Source: an uncultured Flavobacteriaceae bacterium (GTDB lineage: Bacteria; Bacteroidota; Bacteroidia; Flavobacteriales; Flavobacteriaceae). Taken from it: a stretch of DNA of 64,000 bases. The notes beneath the pieces were generated by a model. That model did not search any database. It saw only the letters and a list, made by a program, of their open reading frames with translations, and was not told the origin of the DNA. The stretch covers positions 124,001 through 188,000 of the forward strand of contig CANMFO010000006.1 in the NCBI GenBank assembly GCA_947497245.1, given 5' to 3'. Positions 1-9,433 of the stretch are shown here, in pieces. The first letter of the stretch is position 1. Each line of letters begins with the position of its first letter. The translations under genes and the position numbers were made by a program.

Positions 1-1
1 C

Positions 2-664
2 GGCTATCTACCGGAACACAATCCGCTTTATTTGGATATGTACGTCAAGGAATATTTAGCCTTCAATGCCGGGGTGTACCAAGTAGATAGGCGCCGGATC
101 GCGGAGGTCATCGAAGAAACCGGGCTCGCCCCTGAGGTCCATAAAAGAATCGGACAGCTTTCCAAGGGCTACCGCCAACGTGTGGGTTTGGCCGCGGCCC
201 TCTTGCACGATCCCGATGTGTTGGTATTGGACGAGCCCACCACGGGATTGGATCCCAACCAATTATTGGAAATTCGAAAATTGATCCGGGAAATCGGAAA
301 AGAGAAGACCATTCTGCTCTCCACACACATCATGAAGGAGGTAGAGGCCGTCTGTGACCGGGTTTTGATAATAAACAAAGGGGTATTGGTGGCCGACAAA
401 AAACTCTCGGATCTTCGGACGGCCGAGGAACAGATCATCGAGGTGGAATTCGATTACCGGGTGGAGGACGCTTTCCTAAGACAACTCCCCCATGTCACCG
501 TAGTAAACAACACCTCCGGGTTTGTATATGAGATTACCTTCAGTACCGCTAAGGATATGCGTCCGGTCGTGTTCGATTTCGCACATGACAATCAGCTCAA
601 GACCTTACAGTTGAGCCGAAAGAACAAAAACCTGGAAAGTTTGTTTATGGAACTGACCCACTAA
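2..664 (+). CDS. gldA: Gliding-motility ABC transporter ATP-binding protein GldA (3' part)
   Basis: The frame is open from the window edge, so the N-terminus with the Walker A motif lies outside. What remains begins with GYLPEHNPLYLDMYVKEYL, typical of GldA/CcmA-type ATPases. The ABC signature LSKGYRQR, Walker B VLVLDEP with the following TTGLDP D-loop region, and the H-loop LSTH are all present, so the visible nucleotide-binding domain is intact. A C-terminal stretch of about 100 residues after the H-loop fits the regulatory tail of this subfamily. In Flavobacteria GldA pairs with GldF/GldG and is linked to gliding; paralogous ABC-2 ATPases look alike, so the symbol is likely but not certain. 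The first internal start (TTG at 32) is not the real start. Confidence 0.8.
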   Translation, partial: GYLPEHNPLYLDMYVKEYLAFNAGVYQVDRRRIAEVIEETGLAPEVHKRIGQLSKGYRQRVGLAAALLHDPDVLVLDEPTTGLDPNQLLEIRKLIREIGKEKTILLSTHIMKEVEAVCDRVLIINKGVLVADKKLSDLRTAEEQIIEVEFDYRVEDAFLRQLPHVTVVNNTSGFVYEITFSTAKDMRPVVFDFAHDNQLKTLQLSRKNKNLESLFMELTH

Positions 665-703
665 AAGAAGCATGGAAAAACTGTTCCAACCTTCTTCCAG
701 CCT

Positions 704-3700
704 TTACCCCGAATCTAACAGTTTTTTAAACCGGTCCACGTATCCATTGAATATCAAGATTTCCTGTTCCGCAAAATCGGTGTCCCGGTTGTGGACCAAA
801 AGATCTATGATCCGCTGATAGGCCCGTATCTGGGTTATGATGCCTTCCAAGTTTTCGTTCTGTTCCCATAGGGGCAAGTGGGCATAGTATGCCAGTTGCT
901 CTTGATAAACGGTACGGAGCTTAATGTACAAAGCCCGGGCCTCCATGCCCCCCCCTACCTTATAGTACCCATCGACAAAGGGCTCCAACAGGGCAAAGTA
1001 ACCGAAATGATCCACGGGCATGTTTTGCATAGCGATATCGATCATTTCCCGGGCCCTTTCCGGTTGGTCCTCCATCAGGAGTTTTTCGACCAGTCGGGCG
1101 ATGTTTGCGCGAAAGGAAATACCCTGTCTCCTGGTCTGGGGGTCGTGGTAGATATTCGGATCGCCAGAATTGCCCCAATCCCATTTTTTTACAATGCGAT
1201 ACATCAAGTCCGAATCTATGCGCCCCTTTTCAAAAGCATTGGGGTTCTCTGTCTTGATGGGCACCAACTTGTATACCAGCCCATCCAATTGCAGATAATC
1301 GCCCATCCAGATGTATTCCTCTTCCTCAAAACTACCCCCTGAAAAATATATGGGCCGCTCCCAGTCATTGTTGGCGATAATGTCCAGCATGATCAAGCTG
1401 CTCTTTCTGATCCCATTTTCGGGAAGGTCGATGTCGATATGGTCTACGACCAAAACCGCTTCCGATTCCTTGACCAGACCGCTTTCAATCACTTTTTCCT
1501 TGTTTACCGGAATCCGGATCTTGTTGGTCGGATAAAACACCATGTCCAAATAGCCCTCGGAATAGTTAGAGGTATCCATTCCCTGCTTTTCCAAAAGGCT
1601 CTTGATCTTGGTCTCCGGCCGATCGCTTCCCACCCAATTCATAAAATCCTTGATGTCCCATCGTTTATCCGTGAGGGCGTGGTGATATACAATATCACGG
1701 GAACCATATCGATACAGGTCATGGGTAAGCTGGGAGGGAATCGGTCCACTGTCATGGGCCTTTCGTTTCATTTGATCGATGTACCAGTAAAAATTGAGAT
1801 ACGCCGATATAACAATTCTCGTGTCCGCCCGATACCCCTCTATTTCCTGGGCGTACCAAAGCGGAAAGGTATCGATGTCCCCAATGGTGAACAAAATAGA
1901 TCCGGTGGCTTCCTGAGTGGAATCCAAATACGCCTTGGCCATCGACAGGGCGGTATAGCGATTGGATCGATCGTGATCGTCCCAATTTTGATGGGCCATG
2001 ATTCCTGGAACCGAAAACAGGCAGACCGGCAACAATACGGACAGCAATATTTTGGGGGCGAACCACTTTGTTAGGGCATCGTACATTCCGTAGACCCCTA
2101 GTCCGGCCCAAAGAGCAAAGATATAAAAGGATCCCACTAGGGAATAGTCCCGTTCCCGAGGTTGAAATATGGCCGGATTGGTGTAAAATTGGATCGCCAA
2201 TCCGGTGAACACAAAAAACACGAACAAGACCCAGAACTGCCGTGGATCCTTTCCTATTTGGAACACCAGACCAATGATTCCCAAAAGCAGGGGCAAAAAG
2301 AAATAGGTATTGCGGCCTTTGTTGTTCCGGACCTCCGAAGGAAGGTTTTCCTGGCTGCCCAACCTTAAGCTATCGATGGCCCCAATACCACTGATCCATT
2401 CACCATTGCCATCGAACTTGCCCTGAACATCGTTCTGTTTCCCAACAAAGTTCCACATCAGATAGCGAAAGTACATATAGCCAAATTGAAAATGTACCAT
2501 ATAGCGAATATTGGCCCATAGTGAAGGAGGCTCTACTTCGACATATTCACTTACTCCCTTTAGAAAATCAACGTAGTGTTCTGCCGTAATATTCCCTGCG
2601 GCTTCCTTGGTCCTAAATTGCTGGATCGCAGTTTGCAAACCCTTGTCGGATCGGTAGGATGGCCTGACTTTAAAATCCAATCCACCATAAAATCGGATAT
2701 AGTTCACCGCGTTTTGCGTACTCCACATGCGGGGCAAAAACCCAGTGTGCTTTTTATCCGATCCCAAATGGACATCCTTGTAGTGGTTTACCACGACATA
2801 TTTGCCCAAGGCCTTGTCCCTTTCGTACTTGGGCCGATCATCTTTTCTAGTCCCCCCATCGGAGAACATATCGGAATAATAAGCCCCATAAAATGGGCTG
2901 TCCGAACTTGGATACTGTTCCCTGTTGTAGTAGGCCAACAAGGAACGGGCATCCGATGGATTACCCTCGTTGATGACCACATGTGCGTTTGCACGAATGG
3001 GCAGCATCAGCCAGGAAGAAAAGCCCAGCAGTAGAAAAGTGATTCCCAAGAGTATGGTATTAGCCGCCGTATATCCTTTTTTCCGGGTGTGGCCCAAAGC
3101 AAAATAGAACAAAAGCACTACGAGCAGTCCCGTGACCACACTTCCCCAATTGAACGGCAGTCCGAAAGTATTTACCAAGAACACCTCTCCCCATGCAAAA
3201 AATTTCAACATATAGGTCAATGAAAATTTAAAGACAAGGATCAAAATGGCAACCGCCAATACATTGGCCACCAGGAAGTTTCCCAGGCTGATCGTTTTAT
3301 ACCTTCTAAAATAGTACAACAGCCCAATGGACGGAATCGCCAAAAAGCCCATAAACTGGACGCCAAAGGTCAGTCCGATAACAAAACAGATCAGGACAAA
3401 CCACTTATTGCCCCTGGGATCTCCCAAACGATCCGTCCATTTGATTCCCAACCACAGTAGCAGTGCCATTACAAAACTGGCCATGGAATACACTTCGGTT
3501 TCCGTGGCATTGAACCAAAAACTATCGGAAAAAGTAAAGGTGAGGGCACCCACAAGGCCACTTCCCAAGAGCAAAATGGCCCCTTCATTGGTCAGCTCTC
3601 TATTTTTTTCGTCCAGTTTTCTGGCCAAATTGGTGATGGTCCAAAACAGAAACTGGATGGTAAAGGCACTGGATACTACCGATACATAGTTGACCATTTT

Positions 3701-3931
3701 GGCCACATCCCCCGGATCCTTCGCAAACAGGGCAAAAAAACTGCCGATCATCTGTAACAGGGGTGCTCCAGGGGGGTGCGCAATCTGCAGTTTTGCCGAG
3801 GTGGCAATGTATTCCCCGGCGTCCCAAAAGCTAACCGTTGGCTCTATGGTCATGTCATAGACCAACCATGAAACGCCAAAAACGAACCACCCCAAAAGGA
3901 GGTCCCACCGTTCGAAATTCCTTGCAAACAT
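704..3931 (-). CDS. DUF2723 (TMEM260-like) polytopic membrane glycosyltransferase
   Basis: This is a 1075-residue protein of the DUF2723 family, the bacterial relatives of the eukaryotic protein O-mannosyltransferase TMEM260. The N-terminal half has about a dozen hydrophobic segments. After the first one comes an acidic loop, FWDAGEYIATSAKL, followed by HPPGAPLLQ, the position of the catalytic acidic residue in GT-C folds. A large soluble part follows (from about residue 600), with a helical, TPR-like C-terminus around residues 960-1070. By homology it should transfer a sugar from a polyprenyl-linked donor to exported proteins at the outer face of the inner membrane; donor and acceptor are unknown. 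It converges on gldA and no other glycosylation gene is adjacent. Length is usual for the family in Bacteroidota. Confidence 0.85.
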   Translation of the reverse strand: MFARNFERWDLLLGWFVFGVSWLVYDMTIEPTVSFWDAGEYIATSAKLQIAHPPGAPLLQMIGSFFALFAKDPGDVAKMVNYVSVVSSAFTIQFLFWTITNLARKLDEKNRELTNEGAILLLGSGLVGALTFTFSDSFWFNATETEVYSMASFVMALLLWLGIKWTDRLGDPRGNKWFVLICFVIGLTFGVQFMGFLAIPSIGLLYYFRRYKTISLGNFLVANVLAVAILILVFKFSLTYMLKFFAWGEVFLVNTFGLPFNWGSVVTGLLVVLLFYFALGHTRKKGYTAANTILLGITFLLLGFSSWLMLPIRANAHVVINEGNPSDARSLLAYYNREQYPSSDSPFYGAYYSDMFSDGGTRKDDRPKYERDKALGKYVVVNHYKDVHLGSDKKHTGFLPRMWSTQNAVNYIRFYGGLDFKVRPSYRSDKGLQTAIQQFRTKEAAGNITAEHYVDFLKGVSEYVEVEPPSLWANIRYMVHFQFGYMYFRYLMWNFVGKQNDVQGKFDGNGEWISGIGAIDSLRLGSQENLPSEVRNNKGRNTYFFLPLLLGIIGLVFQIGKDPRQFWVLFVFFVFTGLAIQFYTNPAIFQPRERDYSLVGSFYIFALWAGLGVYGMYDALTKWFAPKILLSVLLPVCLFSVPGIMAHQNWDDHDRSNRYTALSMAKAYLDSTQEATGSILFTIGDIDTFPLWYAQEIEGYRADTRIVISAYLNFYWYIDQMKRKAHDSGPIPSQLTHDLYRYGSRDIVYHHALTDKRWDIKDFMNWVGSDRPETKIKSLLEKQGMDTSNYSEGYLDMVFYPTNKIRIPVNKEKVIESGLVKESEAVLVVDHIDIDLPENGIRKSSLIMLDIIANNDWERPIYFSGGSFEEEEYIWMGDYLQLDGLVYKLVPIKTENPNAFEKGRIDSDLMYRIVKKWDWGNSGDPNIYHDPQTRRQGISFRANIARLVEKLLMEDQPERAREMIDIAMQNMPVDHFGYFALLEPFVDGYYKVGGGMEARALYIKLRTVYQEQLAYYAHLPLWEQNENLEGIITQIRAYQRIIDLLVHNRDTDFAEQEILIFNGYVDRFKKLLDSG

Positions 3932-4017
3932 ATTAGGCCCGATTTTCCTAACAAAGAACCTTTAGAAATAGGGCAATGTGAATTTTACGCAGTGGGATTT
4001 AGGGACTAGTACCGGGA

Positions 4018-5007
4018 CTAAATTTTGCCCTTTTGAAGCAACTCTTGACGGTTGGACACCTGTAATTTGCTATAAATACTTGTGATATGTGTTTTTACAG
4101 TACTCAAACTGATAAAAAGCTCGTTGGCGATCTCTTTGTTCGATTTTCCCGCCAAAATCAGGTTTTGTACGTTTCGTTCTTGTTTGCTCAGGTCAGAAAG
4201 AATAGGCTTCCTCCTTTTTCCTATCACAATAAAACCGACCAATCCAAGAACCAAGGTCCCCAAGAGAATATTGATGGTTTTGCTCAGGGCAAAGTCGCGT
4301 TGGACCTCTTCGATGCTCAAATAGGCCATGTGCTTCTCTAGAAATGCAAAATCCCTTGATGGTAGTCCGCTTTCCCTGAGTTCGGCCAGAAGGGCCAGAT
4401 AGTAGTCCGGGTTTTTGGCGATATCCTGATCCAATAGAGATTTGTCGGCAAGCTGTCTGATGCCGATCAACTTCACGATCAAGATTTGAAGGGAATCCTT
4501 GGTATAGCCCTTTAAAGCTGGAAAATCTCCATGACTCCCTGCTTCGGCCCGTTCCAGGCCCATCTCGAATTCCCTAAGGCGCTTCCACTCTTTGTCCGCA
4601 AGATTGGAGGTGCTGTAAACTGAAAAGGGGGCGTCCCCTCCATCAAAATGCATACTATCCCTATTCGAGAGGATAAAGGGGGTACTTCGTACCAAGGAAT
4701 CGCGCAGGGCCTTTTCCAACCGATGCACATACAATTGGTACACGGCATCCTTGTCGGCAAAATGCTTTTTTTGAAAAGAAAAGGAACCATCGTCGGCAAC
4801 CTGGGACCAGGTCACTTCCTTCCCATACTTGATATTCTCAAGCTGACTTAGATCCAACTTCACCAAATATATCCTTGATGCGTCGGAAGCACCGTCTTCC
4901 CAATCGATATGGCCCGAAATAGCGTTTTGGGCATTCAATACGGTTCCGTAGAACAGTACTGCAAAAAAGATGGTTTTTTTTGTCAAAACAAGGCTCCTTA
5001 GGTTCAC
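4018..5007 (-). CDS. Membrane-anchored LuxR-type regulator with exported N-terminal domain
   Basis: The 329-residue product begins with a signal-like segment (residues 8-26, ending ..VLNAQ). About 210 residues of mostly helical, unrecognised sequence follow, then one transmembrane helix near 245-262 (LLGTLVLGLVGFIVIG). After a basic stop-transfer KRRK comes a LuxR/GerE helix-turn-helix at the C-terminus (SKQERNVQNLILAGKSNKEI, then LSTVKTHI). This topology puts the sensor outside and the DNA-binding domain inside, so it may transmit an envelope signal directly to DNA, like ToxR/CadC-type one-component systems. The neighbouring serine hydrolase gene lies just upstream on the same strand. Ligand and targets are unknown. 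Confidence 0.75.
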   Translation of the reverse strand: MNLRSLVLTKKTIFFAVLFYGTVLNAQNAISGHIDWEDGASDASRIYLVKLDLSQLENIKYGKEVTWSQVADDGSFSFQKKHFADKDAVYQLYVHRLEKALRDSLVRSTPFILSNRDSMHFDGGDAPFSVYSTSNLADKEWKRLREFEMGLERAEAGSHGDFPALKGYTKDSLQILIVKLIGIRQLADKSLLDQDIAKNPDYYLALLAELRESGLPSRDFAFLEKHMAYLSIEEVQRDFALSKTINILLGTLVLGLVGFIVIGKRRKPILSDLSKQERNVQNLILAGKSNKEIANELFISLSTVKTHITSIYSKLQVSNRQELLQKGKI

Positions 5008-5056
5008 CAGTTGAAGTTAATTGATTCTATGGATAATGGCAAATCGCGTTTGCAAA

Positions 5057-6193
5057 CTAGGCGTTTTCGCATGCCCGTAAGAGCCCATCGACCACTACAT
5101 CCAATATCTCCTGAACCTTGGGGTCCGTACAGTTCACCAATAGCACGAACACCATTTGTTGTTCGGGGTACACAAAAAAGTTGGAGTAACCCCCGACCCC
5201 GTTCCCAATATGGCCGTAATAGGGGCGGCCCATTTTATCTTGGCTTACCTGCCAGCCCAATCCATAGTAAGTCGGGTTTCCATGGACCGTTCCCGAAGTG
5301 AGGAATTGGGATAACAGGGCATGGTCCAAAATTTTTCCCTCCAGGTAGGCCTGGCCCAATTTGGCAATGTCTGCTGAGGTCGACAGGTACCCACCCCCGG
5401 CCAATTTGTAAAAATTGTTCACGGGAATCGCTTTGCGAAATCCCAGTTGGTTTTTGGAATAGAAGGTGGCCGTTCTTTCTCTTTGGCCGAACCCAACTGA
5501 AGCTCGACCCCCATCCACGTTCCCAGCACTTAGGGTCCGTTCAAGGTGAAGTTCCGGGGCATAAGTGCTGTCCATTCCCAAGGGATGCAACACTTTTTCC
5601 CTGACATACTTCTCAAAAGGAACCCCACCGGCCTCTTGCATCGCCAAAGAAATCAACACCCAGTCGAAGCTGTTATAGAAATAGTCCGTCCCAGGTTCAA
5701 AAAGCAGGGGGTCCTCTTTGAAAATAGCAATCCCCTCCTTTATCGAATAGGGTTCGTTCAAGCCGTATTCGATGCCCTGGTATCCGCGGATCCCAGCAGT
5801 GTGGCCCGCTAGTTGGCGAATGCTGAAATTGTATTCTTTCCTGGGGTAATACGGCACATAATCGTAAAATGAGGCATCCAGATCGATGGTGCCCTCTGCC
5901 ACCATATGCGCCAAAGCGGTAGCGGCTATGGGCTTTGACACACTTGCCGTCCTGAACAGCGTATGTTCTGGGTCTACGGACCGCCTTGTGTCCAGGTCGG
6001 CGTATCCGTAGCCCTTTTTGAGGATGGTACTCCCTTCTTTGATTACAGTTATGGCCAATCCGGGAACCTTTTGTCCATGTACCAAATCCAACAATAAAGC
6101 CTCTGCCTTGGCCAGACCTTCCAATTCGGGGTCATGGCCCAGTATCCTCTGTCCGGCAAAAAGGTCCTGTAAATATTTTAAGATTGGTTTCAT
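5057..6193 (-). CDS. Serine hydrolase, beta-lactamase class C / LACTB-like
   Basis: A 378-residue penicillin-binding-protein-like serine hydrolase. The nucleophile motif SxxK is seen as SVSK (in FRTASVSKPIAA, about residue 87). The second-motif tyrosine lies in FYNSFDWVL, and a third-motif HIGNGVGG replaces KTG, as in LACTB/EstB-type members. The substrate may be a peptide, ester or D-amino-acid-containing compound and cannot be told from sequence. No clear signal peptide is visible at the chosen start, so it may be cytoplasmic unless the start is wrong. It lies 7 bp downstream of the head-GIN gene on the same strand and is likely co-transcribed with it. Confidence 0.85.
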   Translation of the reverse strand: MKPILKYLQDLFAGQRILGHDPELEGLAKAEALLLDLVHGQKVPGLAITVIKEGSTILKKGYGYADLDTRRSVDPEHTLFRTASVSKPIAATALAHMVAEGTIDLDASFYDYVPYYPRKEYNFSIRQLAGHTAGIRGYQGIEYGLNEPYSIKEGIAIFKEDPLLFEPGTDYFYNSFDWVLISLAMQEAGGVPFEKYVREKVLHPLGMDSTYAPELHLERTLSAGNVDGGRASVGFGQRERTATFYSKNQLGFRKAIPVNNFYKLAGGGYLSTSADIAKLGQAYLEGKILDHALLSQFLTSGTVHGNPTYYGLGWQVSQDKMGRPYYGHIGNGVGGYSNFFVYPEQQMVFVLLVNCTDPKVQEILDVVVDGLLRACENA

Positions 6194-6200
6194 ACGGTCT

Positions 6201-7007
6201 TCATCGGAAGATCAGTTGGCCCTTGTACAATATCTCCACATCGACGGTTTCCGGCCTATTGGCACTGATCACATCGCCCGTACCGCGGATCACTCCGGTA
6301 AGGGCCTGTCGCGGATTGATGAACATGTCGTTCGAGCCTCTGTGGTTGAGATCAACGTTTTCGGCGGCCAGGAGCTCCGCATCGATTCGGGAATCGCCTG
6401 CAGCGATGTTCAAATTGAGGTTCTGTACCGTTCCCTTTAACTTAAAATAGGCAATCCCGTTGACCACCACATCTAAATTCTCGGTGGACACTTCCAAATC
6501 GAAGGAGCCATCGGTGGTTTCCGATTCGGCATTGATAAAACTTTCCGACAACAAGCTCAAGTCCCGGAAAGCCAAAACCCCCACGCCGGTGATGGGCCAA
6601 CCCGTACTGCTCCGTATTTCCGTAATGTTCGGGGCGGTCACATAGACTTTGGTTATGCCATAATCCCGAAAGAAATTGCAGTCATTGGTATCCCGTAACA
6701 ACAGACGATCGCCATCGACCACCGTTGTTACCTCCCCTCTCAAAAATTCACCGGTCTCCACCTCCACCCTTTGCTCATCTCCCTGCTGCAAGACCAAGGA
6801 CACGTTCTCGAAAACCGTAATCTTGGTAAAAGCGGGCAGGGAAACGACATCGCGAACGATCTTGCCCTCATTTTGGAAGCAATCCGGAGCACTTTCGGAG
6901 TTGCAGGCGACCATAAGAACAAAGCAGGACAGGAAAAGCAGCTTTCTTGCCACATTTTTGACATCCGGAAAAAATCCTAAATCTAAAATTCCAAATTCCA
7001 CAATCAT
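6201..7007 (-). CDS. Head-GIN domain (DUF2807) lipoprotein
   Basis: The product matches the putative autotransporter-adhesin head GIN family (DUF2807), a right-handed beta-helix domain common in Bacteroidota. It has a lipobox, LSCFVLMVAC, so the mature protein probably starts at that cysteine. The longest frame (268 residues) puts 18 odd residues before the hydrophobic signal; a GTG at 6953 (VARKLLFLSC...) gives a conventional lipoprotein signal and may be the real start. The body has repeated beta-strand patterns (FTKITVFENVSLVLQQGDEQ; SSTGWPITGVGVL). Its role is unknown, presumably at the cell surface. It precedes the serine hydrolase gene by 7 bp. Confidence 0.8.
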   Translation of the reverse strand: MIVEFGILDLGFFPDVKNVARKLLFLSCFVLMVACNSESAPDCFQNEGKIVRDVVSLPAFTKITVFENVSLVLQQGDEQRVEVETGEFLRGEVTTVVDGDRLLLRDTNDCNFFRDYGITKVYVTAPNITEIRSSTGWPITGVGVLAFRDLSLLSESFINAESETTDGSFDLEVSTENLDVVVNGIAYFKLKGTVQNLNLNIAAGDSRIDAELLAAENVDLNHRGSNDMFINPRQALTGVIRGTGDVISANRPETVDVEILYKGQLIFR

Positions 7008-7081
7008 AGATCGTAATTATTTAAGCCACTTCCCATACCGTCCCGGCCGGGGGTTTCAACCCATTTCGTGCCAAGGTGCCA

Positions 7082-8176
7082 CTAAAACCTGATTCCCGCC
7101 CCAAATTCCACGGCCTCCGCCGCAGCTCCATGCGATTTTAGGGCAATTTCGCCAAACCATTTGTCCCCAAAATAACGTTTGAGACCCATTCTGTTGTACA
7201 CTTTCCCTTCAAAATCGAAGGGGTAATGGACATAATAGCCCAATTGACTGGTCACAGAGAGTTTATTGATAAAAAGTTCGTGTCCCAAGAACAATCCTAC
7301 CCTTTTGTAATCGGTGTCCGCCGAGACATTGTTTTCGGGAAAGGAAATGGACTGGTACCGGATCAGGTCCTTCAAAAAATTACTGAAAAAAACCTCGGCC
7401 CCCAACTGTATGGCACTCCTTCTTCCCACACGCTTATCGACATAGCCCGAAAAAATATAAAAAGGGTATTGGCCACTTCCGATCACATCACTTTCATTGA
7501 TTCCGGTCCGAAAGACCAAATTAAAACGGAAAGGTTCCGTGATTTTTTGTTTTTCCCTATGGATGTATTCCGAATCTTCCTGGTCCAATTGGTATATCAG
7601 GCCCACACTCAGGGCCAGGGTATTGGTAGAGGTATTGGGGGCCCTTACATTAGCGTTGGAATAGTGTACCACGGAGATTCCCGCCTTAAAACCAAGGCCT
7701 TCATAAAGATTGTCTTTATGGAAATTCAACATCAGATAGGTGGAACTCAAGAATCTTGAACCGTAGGCATTGTTCCTAAAATTGTCGTTCTTATCATAAG
7801 GGTTGGTGGTATAGGCGACTCCTTGCCCGATCCTAAATTGCAGATAGCGTTTCAGGAAATAGAAATTGAAGTGTGCATAGAGCCCATAATTCTTACCCAA
7901 GATGGCATTGTTCATATCCTGATAGATAAAGGAAGCCCCCAAATCCGGATAATTGTACCATTGTTGCCATTCCTCCGCACCAAAAGTCTTTCGGTTATAG
8001 CTCAAGATCAGTCCGGACGGGTGTTCCGAAATCAAATGGGAAATATCCGGATTGTGCAAAATAACGGACCCATAGAACGCATTCGCGTCAAAGGTAAACT
8101 TGTTGGGTTCGGTCACTTCTTGCGGAAAGCAGCGACCGACCAAAAACAGCATGGGGAGAAGCAACCTAGGGTTCAT
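7082..8176 (-). CDS. PagL-like lipid A deacylase / acyloxyacyl hydrolase family outer-membrane protein
   Basis: A 364-residue protein with an N-terminal signal (about residues 1-18, ..RCFPQE) and alternating-polarity beta-strand sequence expected of an outer-membrane barrel. Residues around 165-175 contain HYSNAN, which matches the His-x-Ser catalytic motif of PagL lipid A 3-O-deacylases; Bacteroidota members are usually annotated as acyloxyacyl hydrolases and are longer than PagL. The likely role is removal of an acyl chain from lipid A. A conserved aromatic C-terminus (GAGIRF) fits membrane insertion. Family assignment is good; activity is inferred. Confidence 0.75.
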   Translation of the reverse strand: MNPRLLLPMLFLVGRCFPQEVTEPNKFTFDANAFYGSVILHNPDISHLISEHPSGLILSYNRKTFGAEEWQQWYNYPDLGASFIYQDMNNAILGKNYGLYAHFNFYFLKRYLQFRIGQGVAYTTNPYDKNDNFRNNAYGSRFLSSTYLMLNFHKDNLYEGLGFKAGISVVHYSNANVRAPNTSTNTLALSVGLIYQLDQEDSEYIHREKQKITEPFRFNLVFRTGINESDVIGSGQYPFYIFSGYVDKRVGRRSAIQLGAEVFFSNFLKDLIRYQSISFPENNVSADTDYKRVGLFLGHELFINKLSVTSQLGYYVHYPFDFEGKVYNRMGLKRYFGDKWFGEIALKSHGAAAEAVEFGAGIRF

Positions 8177-8259
8177 GGGATGTAAAGGTAAGTTGGAAGT
8201 GCGGAATACCGCGCACGAATTCGAAGTTTTTGGTAAGTGGCCCTACCCTCCATCTTGCT

Positions 8260-8273
8260 CCCTTTGCAAAGGG
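8260..8273. repeat. 14-bp perfect palindrome between metF and the PagL-like gene
   Basis: CCCTTTGCAAAGGG reads the same on both strands. It sits in the spacer after metF on the minus strand. There is no adjacent U-tract, so it is not a normal terminator; it could be a protein-binding site or chance. Confidence 0.4.
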
Positions 8274-8347
8274 GACCGTAAAAAGGGATGTGGGGAAAAA
8301 ATTAAGGTACGCACTTGAAGGCGAGGAATTTCCCCAGAATCCATCTC

Positions 8348-9301
8348 TTAAAAAACACTCTTGGCAATGGCCTGTATATTGTCCGATTTTCCCATGGAAT
8401 AGTAGTGCAATACGGGAACCCCCGCGGCCTTCAGTTCCTTCGATTGCGCAATGGCCCATTCAACCCCGACCTGTCGGACCTCTTTGTTATTGGCACACCG
8501 GTCCACGGCATCGATCAAATCTTGCGGAAGGTCTATTTTAAATACCTGGGGCAATAAGTGCAGATGCCTTTTTACCGCAATCGGCTTGATTCCCGGTATA
8601 ATTGGGACATCGATCCCCATTGCCTTGGCGGCTGCGACGAACTCCAAAAACTTTTGGTTGTCAAAAAACATTTGGGTAACCACATAATCCGCCCCGGCAT
8701 CGACCTTTTCCTTGAGTCGTATCAAGTCCGATTTTAGTGAGGGGGCTTCCAGATGTTTTTCGGGATACCCTGCCACCCCAATGCAGAAATCGGCGCAATT
8801 ATCGGTCTCGATGACCTCATGCAGATATTTTCCACAATTCAGGTTCTGTACCTGTTTAACCAGGTCAATGGCATATGGATGCCCTCCTTGGGTCGGCTCA
8901 AAATATTTTTCCTCCCGCATCGCATCGCCCCGAAGCGCCATAATATTGTCAATGCCCAGGTAGTGGCAATCGACCAGCAGATATTCGGTCTCTTCCTTAG
9001 TAAATCCACCACAAAGTACATGGGGCACGGTATCCACTTCATATTTGTGCTTGATCGAGGCACAGATACCCACCGTTCCCGGCCGCATGCGCGTCAGTTT
9101 TTTGTCCAAAAGTCCATCTCGATCTATGTAGACATACTCCTCGCGTGAAGTCGTTACATCTATGAACGGGGGGTTGAATTCCATCAATGGGTCAATGTTA
9201 TCGTAGAGTTCCTTGATGTTTCGCCCCTTCATGGGCGGAATAATCTCAAACGAAAATAAGGTCTTCCCATCCGCTTTTTTGATATGGTCTGTAATCTTCA
9301 T
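8348..9301 (-). CDS. metF: 5,10-methylenetetrahydrofolate reductase MetF
   Basis: The FAD-dependent enzyme reduces methylene-THF to methyl-THF, the methyl donor used by MetH. The 317-residue product starts MKITDHIKKADGKTLFSFEI; this ATG at 9301 is preceded by AGGA five bases upstream, so the longer in-frame extension to 9394 is rejected. Family marks include the catalytic glutamate in FSFEIIPP, DVTTSREEY, the FAD-binding stretch ALRGDAMREE and the folate-site segment ADYVVTQMFFDN. The length fits bacterial MetF. It is the last gene of the metH operon, 132 bp after the B12-binding half of MetH. Confidence 0.95.
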   Translation of the reverse strand: MKITDHIKKADGKTLFSFEIIPPMKGRNIKELYDNIDPLMEFNPPFIDVTTSREEYVYIDRDGLLDKKLTRMRPGTVGICASIKHKYEVDTVPHVLCGGFTKEETEYLLVDCHYLGIDNIMALRGDAMREEKYFEPTQGGHPYAIDLVKQVQNLNCGKYLHEVIETDNCADFCIGVAGYPEKHLEAPSLKSDLIRLKEKVDAGADYVVTQMFFDNQKFLEFVAAAKAMGIDVPIIPGIKPIAVKRHLHLLPQVFKIDLPQDLIDAVDRCANNKEVRQVGVEWAIAQSKELKAAGVPVLHYYSMGKSDNIQAIAKSVF

Positions 9302-9433
9302 ATTTCCTGAACTGGTTTCGGTATCTGTTTCTATTGTATTTAAGCGGTTTCCCCCTGACTGTTCCTTACATTGGGAAAAGGGCCCGTATAACATTCTCTT
9401 CGATCCATGGAGGCCCCAAACACTGCCTTAAAG

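Noticed and set aside
9302-9394. N-terminal extension of metF
   Set aside because: The extra residues do not resemble MetF and the ATG at 9301 has an AGGA just upstream.
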